From the NCBI GenBank assembly GCA_025464425.1, contig JAODGV010000118.1, positions 1 through 6,220 on the forward strand: a DNA stretch of 6,220 nucleotides, read 5' to 3'. The position numbers and the translations under genes are program-made. Below the pieces are notes generated by a model. The model saw only the letters and a program-made list of their open reading frames with translations. It ran no database searches and was not told where the DNA came from. Source of the DNA: Methanosarcinales archaeon. GTDB taxonomy: Archaea; Halobacteriota; Syntropharchaeia; Alkanophagales; Methanospirareceae. Positions 1 to 4,522 of this stretch are shown one piece after another; the stretch's first letter is position 1, and each line of letters begins with the position of its first letter.

Positions 1-69
1 TGTCATGAGTCGGCCCGAAAATAGATATTGAAATACACAGGACTCTCTCCAGAATAAGGGCATATAACT

Positions 70-1008
70 TCAGAATAAATATCTGCACCCCCTGAGAATG
101 AAGATACAGATAAGTGCGAGGGGTATAAATAACATACCTGTGAATCCGTTCTTACATATAGCGTCCAGTCCTTCTTTATTCTTCCATTCCCCGTTAATCA
201 TCGGGATTAAACTCCTGAGCAGGAAGAAAGCGGGTAACAGGAGTAGCAGAACTGACATCCCCCGAATGATAAATATGAGCGGTACAAACAGGATAAATGT
301 ACATGCAGTCAATAGAATGTAAATCAATGCCATCTTCTCCTTCCCAAAGATAATCACGAGATTCCTTCTGTTCACGGACAGATCCGCATCATAATCCGGG
401 AATTCACGAATTATCTTCATCGCCGGTACATCCACAGCCCACGGGAGTGCAACGATGAGAGGAAGCCAGCTCAATCCGTGCTGAACATAATAACCTGCAA
501 ATACAGGGAGAATAAATCCGAGAGCCATGAATATCTCACCAAACCCGCGATATGATGCCTTTATCGGTGGTACTGTGTATAATAGACCGCACAGAATACC
601 GATTACGACAAGGGGAATAGTTAACCGTCCGGTATTAAGATGGAACTGTAATATTACACCAGGCGGAATTGCAGCGATGAAGAAGAGGAGAGAAGCAATT
701 AGAACATGCCCCCTGGGTAAAAGTCCCTCCACCAATACCCTCGTCCCTCCGGTTGTCGTGACACCCACCCTATCGCCACCAACACGCCCTGTATTTATTC
801 TATCCGTTTCGTAATCGAAATACTCGTTTGACATGAATGTCCCGTTCGTTATGAAATAGGTTATAATAATCGAGACAGTAAATACAAGCCAGTCTATTGT
901 TCCTGCTTCTGACCATGCGATAGCGGTTCCGAGAAAGAATGGTAAGAATACTGTTGGATGCTTGTGCAGTTCCTGCACCCTTATCCATGCTCTTACCCTC
1001 TGGGGCAT
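70..1008 (-). CDS. UbiA-family membrane prenyltransferase (MenA-like subgroup)
   Basis: This 312-residue, very hydrophobic protein has about eight or nine membrane helices. It carries both aspartate-rich motifs of the UbiA superfamily. The first is N61-E-Y-F-D65-Y-E-T-D69, which in this family binds the Mg-diphosphate of the polyprenyl donor. The second is D205-Y-D-A-D209 followed by N-R-R-N-L and a conserved FG, resembling the 'FPDY-x-x-D' form of MenA-like archaeal members. Such enzymes move an isoprenoid chain onto an aromatic or lipid acceptor in the cytoplasmic membrane. The acceptor here cannot be read from sequence: a quinone precursor is one option, and the archaeal lipid enzyme DGGGP synthase is another, though the second motif fits MenA-like proteins better. 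Length is normal for the family and the C-terminus ends in a helix, so the gene looks intact. The ATG lies 50 bp from the divergent DUF460 start. There is no clear Shine-Dalgarno sequence. Confidence 0.5.
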   Translation of the reverse strand: MPQRVRAWIRVQELHKHPTVFLPFFLGTAIAWSEAGTIDWLVFTVSIIITYFITNGTFMSNEYFDYETDRINTGRVGGDRVGVTTTGGTRVLVEGLLPRGHVLIASLLFFIAAIPPGVILQFHLNTGRLTIPLVVIGILCGLLYTVPPIKASYRGFGEIFMALGFILPVFAGYYVQHGLSWLPLIVALPWAVDVPAMKIIREFPDYDADLSVNRRNLVIIFGKEKMALIYILLTACTFILFVPLIFIIRGMSVLLLLLPAFFLLRSLIPMINGEWKNKEGLDAICKNGFTGMLFIPLALICIFILRGCRYLF

Positions 1009-1020
1009 ATCATTCTTAAG

Positions 1021-1033
1021 CGAAGTTTTTATT
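1021..1033 (+). promoter_or_regulatory. Candidate BRE/TATA for the DUF460-trpF unit
   Basis: CGAAG followed by TTTTTATT matches the layout of an archaeal BRE plus TATA box. The box centre lies about 29 nt before the ATG at 1059, which predicts a start site at about 1056 and a leaderless mRNA. This agrees with the absence of a Shine-Dalgarno sequence before the ATG. A second box-like CTTTATAA at 1044-1051 is too close to the ATG to serve this gene and is better read on the other strand. Confidence 0.5.
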
Positions 1034-1043
1034 GAAATAATAG

Positions 1044-1051
1044 CTTTATAA
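1044..1051 (-). promoter_or_regulatory. Candidate TATA box for the UbiA-family gene
   Basis: Read on the minus strand, this is TTATAAAG, about 39 nt before the ATG at 1008. A start site 25-27 nt downstream would fall near 1020 and leave a leader of roughly 12 nt without a Shine-Dalgarno sequence. A second A/T-rich stretch (about 1028-1035, CAATAAAA) is an alternative box that would give an essentially leaderless message. Call made by eye from consensus and spacing. Confidence 0.5.
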
Positions 1052-1058
1052 CAATTAG

Positions 1059-2294
1059 ATGGTAGGGAGACGGAGGCATAGATATACCATTGTCGGCATT
1101 GATCCCGGTACCACGCTCGGGCTCGCCATGCTTGATCTTGATGGCAATCCTGTCGAGGTGTTCAGTTCGAAGAATTGCTCATTCTCTGATGCTATAAGGA
1201 GGATAATATCACATGGTACGCCTCTGATTGTCGCTTCTGACGTTTCTCCCACACCTTCCATGGTGAAGAGGATAAGCAATGCCCTCTCGTCTCATCTACA
1301 CGAGTTACACGAGTCATTATCAATTGAGGATAAGATAGCACTGACGAAGGACGAGCGTTACACGTACCAAAACGTGCATGAGCGAGACGCGCTGGCTGCA
1401 TGCCTGTATGCATTCAAGCATTACAGTAAGAAGTTCGCACAGGTACGTAAGAAGACCCCACCGGGTGTGGATGTGGAAGAGGTGAAAGCGCTGGTGATTA
1501 AGGGTGTATCTATAAGTGCTGCAATCAAGAGATTGATAGGTGAGCAGCCTGCATCGTATCCTGCGCCAGAGGGAGAGGATAAGCATTGCAACCATACAGA
1601 GATGAATCTGGCTGATGCGAAAGAGCACATACAGCTATTACGCAGTACAGTTAAGGCGAAAGAGCGTGAGATAGAGGCTATTCGCGAGCATAATGCCGCT
1701 TTGAGATCAGAACTTGAGGCGAAGAATAAGGAGATAGAGAAGCTGCGTGCACGTATAGCCACACTCAGATCAGAGCTAAGGCGGGAGATAGAGGCGATGG
1801 AGGAGATAAAGAGGCGAGATAGTGTGATAAAACGATTGAAGAGCGAATTAACCGCTAAGGATGCGAAGATAGAGGGTTTACGACGGATAATAGAGGAACT
1901 GAAGCGTGGCAATGAGCCAGACATAGAGATGGAAAACGGTAAGAAGATAAAACTGATAAAATCGTTTACAAGGGATGCGATTCTGGATGTTGATCGGAGA
2001 TACGGTATCAAACGCGGGGACGTGGTATTCATGGAAGACGGTAGTGGTGGCGGCAGGAACACTGCGGAACTGCTGGTGAATAAAGGCGTATCTGCCGTTA
2101 TTTATGGTAAGGAGATGTCTCATTTCGCAATTGAGCGGTTCTTTGAATCGGGCGTACCTGTATTCTCATGCAATGAACTGCCGGTGAAGGTGAGAGGCGA
2201 TTTCGCATTCGTTGACCAGCACATGCTGAACATGCGTGTGAACGATTGGCGGAGCGATAAGCAGCGTGTGGAGAGGCGAATCGTATTTGTATAA
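1059..2294 (+). CDS. DUF460 (COG2433) protein: RuvC/RNase H-like domain, coiled coil and C-terminal domain
   Basis: A 411-residue protein recognised as the archaeal DUF460 family, a predicted nuclease of RNase H fold whose cellular role is not established. Residues about 8-122 form the RuvC-like domain: V-G-I-D15-P-G-T-T with the first acidic residue, A-S-D61 as a probable second, and H-E-R-D110-A-L as the last acidic site. A basic linker with a short helix (about 130-162) follows. Then comes a strongly charged heptad-like coiled coil (about 184-284), and a C-terminal domain (about 295-411) containing G-S-G-G-G-R333, a V-I-Y-G-K segment and F-V-D-Q. Many family members, as I recall them, are clearly longer (around 600 residues) with extra sequence before the RuvC-like part; here that part begins at the start codon. 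trpF follows after 17 bp, so co-transcription is likely. The fold is a confident call. Nuclease activity and function are inference. Confidence 0.5.
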   Translation: MVGRRRHRYTIVGIDPGTTLGLAMLDLDGNPVEVFSSKNCSFSDAIRRIISHGTPLIVASDVSPTPSMVKRISNALSSHLHELHESLSIEDKIALTKDERYTYQNVHERDALAACLYAFKHYSKKFAQVRKKTPPGVDVEEVKALVIKGVSISAAIKRLIGEQPASYPAPEGEDKHCNHTEMNLADAKEHIQLLRSTVKAKEREIEAIREHNAALRSELEAKNKEIEKLRARIATLRSELRREIEAMEEIKRRDSVIKRLKSELTAKDAKIEGLRRIIEELKRGNEPDIEMENGKKIKLIKSFTRDAILDVDRRYGIKRGDVVFMEDGSGGGRNTAELLVNKGVSAVIYGKEMSHFAIERFFESGVPVFSCNELPVKVRGDFAFVDQHMLNMRVNDWRSDKQRVERRIVFV

Positions 2295-2297
2295 GAA

Positions 2298-2304
2298 GAG
2301 GCGA
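2298..2304 (+). promoter_or_regulatory. Ribosome binding site of trpF
   Basis: GAGGCGA lies 7 nt before the trpF ATG, one mismatch from the archaeal Shine-Dalgarno GAGGTGA. It sits in the 17-bp gap after the DUF460 stop codon. This supports translation of trpF as an internal gene of a two-gene transcript. Confidence 0.5.
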
Positions 2305-2311
2305 GACAGCT

Positions 2312-3061
2312 ATGTTAACCGGACGTGTAAGAGTGAAGATATGTGGCAATACGGGCGTAAACGATGCCATTCTGGCTGCTCGTGCAGGTGCTGATGCCAT
2401 TGGCGTAATAAATGTTGCCAATACACCGCGTTACGTAAGCTTAGAAGCGGCAAAACGCATATTCCGGTCGCTGCCACCTTTTGTGGCTAAGGTCGTGGTT
2501 GTCGTGCTGGATGCCCCGGATGCGAGCGAGCGTATAGCTCAGATAGAAGCTACGGGTGCCAATTACGTCCAGCTACACGGTGATGAGCCGGTGGAGCTCG
2601 TTGAGGATATACGCAGCAGCATGAGTGATCGCATTGGAATAATAAAGAAGATAGGTGTGGGCAGTGATAGAAATGCGTGTGTGGAACGTGCGAAGGCGTA
2701 TGAAGATGTCGTGGATGCTATACTGCTTGACACCATTGCAGGCAGGCAGCTCGGAGGAACCGGTAAGAAGCACGATTGGCGTATAAGCAGAGCGATTGTG
2801 GAAGAACTGGATACGCCGGTGATACTTGCTGGTGGCTTGACGCCCGAAAACGTTGCCGTTGCGATTGCAGAGGTCAGACCGTACGGAGTGGATGTCTCAA
2901 GTGGTGTTGAACGTGAACCCGGGCATAAAGACGGAGAGAAGGTGAGGGTGTTCATAGAAGCCGCGAATAAATCCGGAAATATCAAAGATTGGAGTGGAAC
3001 TTACCCGTCTGCTGCTCACCCCTCAGCTTCTTTATACCCTCTGCAATATCACGCAAAATAG
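2312..3061 (+). CDS. trpF: Phosphoribosylanthranilate isomerase
   Basis: TrpF converts N-(5'-phosphoribosyl)anthranilate to CdRP in tryptophan synthesis, in the cytoplasm, as a TIM barrel. The expected landmarks are present in order: V-K-I-C11-G with the catalytic cysteine, a N-T-P-R40 segment, Q87-L-H-G-D-E92, L-L-D140 with the catalytic aspartate, G148-G-T-G, L-A173-G-G-L-x-P-E-N, and D194-V-S-S-G-V-E200. The usual final helix (E-K-V-R-V-F-I-E, 209-216) ends near residue 220. About 29 further residues (221-249) are unlike the family. They are encoded where the frame runs into the oppositely oriented SRP19 gene, so they look like read-through tail rather than a domain. The gene probably shares a transcript with the DUF460 gene. 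No other trp gene is adjacent in the window. Identity is secure; only the tail is odd. Confidence 0.5.
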   Translation: MLTGRVRVKICGNTGVNDAILAARAGADAIGVINVANTPRYVSLEAAKRIFRSLPPFVAKVVVVVLDAPDASERIAQIEATGANYVQLHGDEPVELVEDIRSSMSDRIGIIKKIGVGSDRNACVERAKAYEDVVDAILLDTIAGRQLGGTGKKHDWRISRAIVEELDTPVILAGGLTPENVAVAIAEVRPYGVDVSSGVEREPGHKDGEKVRVFIEAANKSGNIKDWSGTYPSAAHPSASLYPLQYHAK

Positions 3062-3290
3062 CACCTTTACGGTCTATCTTGGCTACCAGTACTCGCCCGG
3101 TCTTATCCCAATGCCGCTTTGGATACGCCTTGTCACGCTCCACTTCGGGTTCAAGATTGAGTCTTCGAGCCACCTTCTCTATCTCCTCTACCTTTGGTGA
3201 TTTCAAGCTAAGCCTCTTCGGTACCGCCCGTCCCTCGCGCCGTGTATGCCCGGATGCCAGATTAGCCGGCCAGATAACTATCTTCTTCAC
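2982..3290 (-). CDS. srp19: Signal recognition particle 19 kDa protein (SRP19)
   Basis: A 102-residue basic protein of the archaeal/eukaryotic SRP. In the family it binds the helix 6/helix 8 tips of 7S RNA and helps SRP54 load, so nascent membrane and secreted proteins reach the translocon. Diagnostic segments are I-W-P8-A-N at the N-terminus, T16-R-R-E-G-R-A-V-P24 with K-S-P-K nearby, D53-K-A-Y-P57, and W61-D-K-T-G-R-V. The start is GTG: an in-frame TGA lies only three codons upstream (3297-3299), so no ATG start in this frame is possible, and the protein begins right before the conserved IWPAN segment. An out-of-frame ATG at 3300 opens only 12 codons. Codons 77-102 overlap the end of trpF on the other strand. 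The family core ends near residue 90, and the last dozen residues look like a variable tail. Confidence 0.5.
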   Translation of the reverse strand: MKKIVIWPANLASGHTRREGRAVPKRLSLKSPKVEEIEKVARRLNLEPEVERDKAYPKRHWDKTGRVLVAKIDRKGAILRDIAEGIKKLRGEQQTGKFHSNL

Positions 3291-3313
3291 GATTCGTCAT
3301 ACCTATCCAGCAC

Positions 3314-3327
3314 ATAAAAAGCTTTCT
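3314..3327 (-). promoter_or_regulatory. Candidate BRE/TATA for srp19
   Basis: On the minus strand, AGAAAG followed by CTTTTTAT reads as BRE plus TATA. The box centre is about 27 nt before the GTG, so transcription would begin at or beside the start codon, giving a leaderless GTG-initiated message. A weak GGATAGGT (3301-3308) lies 10 nt before the GTG and would serve only if transcription starts further upstream. The T-run may also help end the transcript of the upstream DUF4870-like gene. Confidence 0.5.
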
Positions 3328-3342
3328 GGCTGCCGCTGACGC

Positions 3343-3693
3343 TTACTTTGTATAGGATTCTGCGAAGTCACCCACAATCGGCAATTTGTACATCTCCCCG
3401 CTATACGCCTTGAACATCAGTATCAACCACAGTATCAGTGAGATTATCCATATCAACCCGCTAATGGCTGAAAAGATAAAACCACCGAACCACCAGAAAG
3501 ATGCACCTATCGCACCAAATATCCATCCCAGTACCGATAGCGGTAGAAAAGTCGCGATAGACTGCATCGCATGAAACCGCACGAATTTGCTCTCCTTCTC
3601 AAGTACTAAAAAGACAATACCCGTTATCCAGCCCAGGACATAGCACAGAACTCCCGCTATATTCTCTTCCAGACCCATACCTGTTTTTGCCAT
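3343..3693 (-). CDS. DUF4870/Tic20-like small membrane protein
   Basis: A 116-residue protein with three predicted membrane helices (about 12-31, 45-65 and 72-94) and short polar ends. The pattern matches the DUF4870 / Tic20-like family: an early A-G-V-L-C-Y-x-L-G-W helix, the loop K36-F-V-R-F-H-A-M-Q-S45 after helix 1, and the ending A-Y-S-G-E-M-Y-K-L-P-I-V-G-D109 after helix 3. Members occur in many bacteria and archaea without a settled function. The Tic20 resemblance is structural and should not be taken as proof of protein import. Length is typical, and a strong Shine-Dalgarno sequence supports the ATG. It lies between pdxT and srp19 on the same strand, but it has its own promoter candidate and no clear functional link to either. 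Confidence 0.5.
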   Translation of the reverse strand: MAKTGMGLEENIAGVLCYVLGWITGIVFLVLEKESKFVRFHAMQSIATFLPLSVLGWIFGAIGASFWWFGGFIFSAISGLIWIISLILWLILMFKAYSGEMYKLPIVGDFAESYTK

Positions 3694-3698
3694 TTTTA

Positions 3699-3705
3699 TC
3701 TCCTC
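3699..3705 (-). promoter_or_regulatory. Shine-Dalgarno of the DUF4870-like gene
   Basis: GAGGAGA on the minus strand, 5 nt before the ATG. It is a strong match to the 3' end of archaeal 16S rRNA and fixes the start codon. Confidence 0.5.
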
Positions 3706-3727
3706 GTAAGTATGAAGTACGAGAGGT

Positions 3728-3735
3728 TATTTAAG
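3728..3735 (-). promoter_or_regulatory. Candidate TATA box of the DUF4870-like gene
   Basis: CTTAAATA on the minus strand is a near-ideal archaeal TATA element. It predicts a start site at about 3705, leaving a leader of about 12 nt that consists almost only of the Shine-Dalgarno sequence. The box sits in the 70-bp gap after pdxT, so this gene can be transcribed independently of pdxT. Confidence 0.5.
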
Positions 3736-3763
3736 TTTATGGTTTATACCAGAAAGGCACATA

Positions 3764-4360
3764 TTAACATTGCGCGATGAAATAATGGTGAATTCGCCTG
3801 TCGGTAGTGAGTTCTGGATGGAACGCCAGTGCAATTATATTACCCTGCCTGGCTGCGACAATCCGGTCTTCCGCACCGAGTCGCGCCAGAACATCCACAC
3901 CCGCTGCTACGTGCGTTATACATGGCGCACGGATGAACACACCGGGGAAAGGTTCATCAAAGATGCTCAGTTTCAGCGGTGCCTCAAATGATTCACGCTG
4001 CCTGCCAAATGCGTTACGCTTTACCCGTACATCCATCAGTCCGAGTAATAACTGCCCCGTCCTCTTCACTGCTTCATCGCCCTCCTTCGCTAACAGGATC
4101 ATACCTGCACAGGTACCCAGTATGGGTATACCTGCCTCTGCCGCTTCTCTCAGCTCATCCGCGATTCCTTCGCGTTCGATCAGCCGTCCAATCGTGGTGC
4201 TCTCGCCGCCTGGTATGACTATTGCATCACATGTGCTTACAATACCATGGTGTTTTATAATGACCACTTCCCCCCGCTCGCCTCTCTCCGCCAGACACGA
4301 CTTCAGTGCTTTTACATGCTCATCCACAGCGCCCTGTATGCCTATTACCCCGATCTTCAC
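3764..4360 (-). CDS. pdxT: Pyridoxal 5'-phosphate synthase glutaminase subunit PdxT
   Basis: PdxT hydrolyses glutamine and passes ammonia to PdxS, which builds PLP from ribose 5-phosphate and glyceraldehyde 3-phosphate. It is a class I glutamine amidotransferase of 198 residues, a normal length. Visible landmarks are I-G-V-I-G-I-Q9-G at the N-terminus, P50-G-G-E-S-T-T, the nucleophile in G82-T-C84-A-G, R115-N-A-F-G with R-x-S-F-E, and the rest of the triad in F-H181-P-E183. The frame stays open upstream to an ATG at 4483, but those 41 residues are not family-like. The GTG at 4360 directly precedes the conserved N-terminus and has a strong Shine-Dalgarno sequence, so it was chosen. The partner pdxS is not in this window. 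The gene is divergent from pheS. Confidence 0.5.
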   Translation of the reverse strand: MKIGVIGIQGAVDEHVKALKSCLAERGERGEVVIIKHHGIVSTCDAIVIPGGESTTIGRLIEREGIADELREAAEAGIPILGTCAGMILLAKEGDEAVKRTGQLLLGLMDVRVKRNAFGRQRESFEAPLKLSIFDEPFPGVFIRAPCITHVAAGVDVLARLGAEDRIVAARQGNIIALAFHPELTTDRRIHHYFIAQC

Positions 4361-4364
4361 GGCT

Positions 4365-4371
4365 ATCCTCC
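4365..4371 (-). promoter_or_regulatory. Shine-Dalgarno deciding the GTG start of pdxT
   Basis: GGAGGAT on the minus strand, 4 nt before the GTG at 4360. It selects this GTG over the longer ATG-started frame from 4483. Confidence 0.5.
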
Positions 4372-4414
4372 TTTCCTTTCCTCTGGTTTCAAATAAATTA
4401 CAGTAGTTCCGTAC

Positions 4415-4423
4415 TTTTATAAG
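4415..4423 (-). promoter_or_regulatory. Candidate TATA box of pdxT
   Basis: CTTATAAAA on the minus strand. A start site about 25-27 nt downstream (about 4393) gives a leader of roughly 33 nt that contains the Shine-Dalgarno sequence. The box lies inside the longer pdxT reading frame, further evidence that the upstream extension is not translated. Confidence 0.5.
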
Positions 4424-4487
4424 TCCAGATCTAATTGTAGCGGTGTGACTTAAAGTAGTCGGTGAAGGTGATACCAGCACCATTGTG

Positions 4488-4495
4488 CTTTATTT
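4488..4495 (+). promoter_or_regulatory. Candidate TATA box of pheS
   Basis: CTTTATTT has its centre about 31 nt before the pheS ATG, which predicts a start site at about 4518 and a leaderless or near-leaderless message. No Shine-Dalgarno sequence is present before the ATG. The closer TTTATATC (4508-4515) is a better TATA match by sequence, but it would place the start site inside the gene. Confidence 0.5.
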
Positions 4496-4499
4496 CTAT

Positions 4500-4516
4500 T
4501 GATATGATTTATATCA
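4500..4516. repeat. Palindrome between pheS promoter and start codon
   Basis: TGATAT and ATATCA form a perfect 6-bp inverted repeat separated by GATTT. It lies between the proposed TATA box and the ATG at 4523, and ends next to the predicted transcription start. The position suits a repressor operator, but AT-rich DNA makes such short repeats easily by chance. Confidence 0.5.
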
Positions 4517-4522
4517 TTTACG

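Noticed and set aside
1..63. Minus-strand ATG at 61-63, in the same frame as the UbiA-family gene and open for 21 codons to the window edge.
   Set aside because: No Shine-Dalgarno sequence, no recognisable protein, and too short to tell from chance; another frame here is open as well.
1650..1915. Repeated AAG/GAG-rich segments in the DUF460 gene that look like tandem repeats.
   Set aside because: They are explained by heptad-type coiled-coil codons and show no exact repeat unit.
1421..2062. Long minus-strand frame (213 codons) opposite the DUF460 gene.
   Set aside because: Its serine- and phenylalanine-rich translation is what the antisense of a charged coiled coil gives; it is not a gene.
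2563..2985. Minus-strand frame of 140 codons opposite trpF, beginning near the srp19 stop codon.
   Set aside because: Low-complexity Ser/Thr/Pro translation without domain features, opposite a confidently identified gene.
2989..3339. Plus-strand frame of 116 codons opposite srp19.
   Set aside because: Shadow frame; SRP19 motifs are clear on the minus strand.
3807..4406. Plus-strand frame of 199 codons opposite pdxT.
   Set aside because: Ser/Pro-rich shadow; pdxT has an intact catalytic triad and Shine-Dalgarno sequence on the other strand.
4361..4483. A 41-residue N-terminal extension of PdxT from an ATG at 4483.
   Set aside because: It is unlike the family, spans the promoter box and Shine-Dalgarno sequence, and the GTG at 4360 fits the conserved N-terminus.
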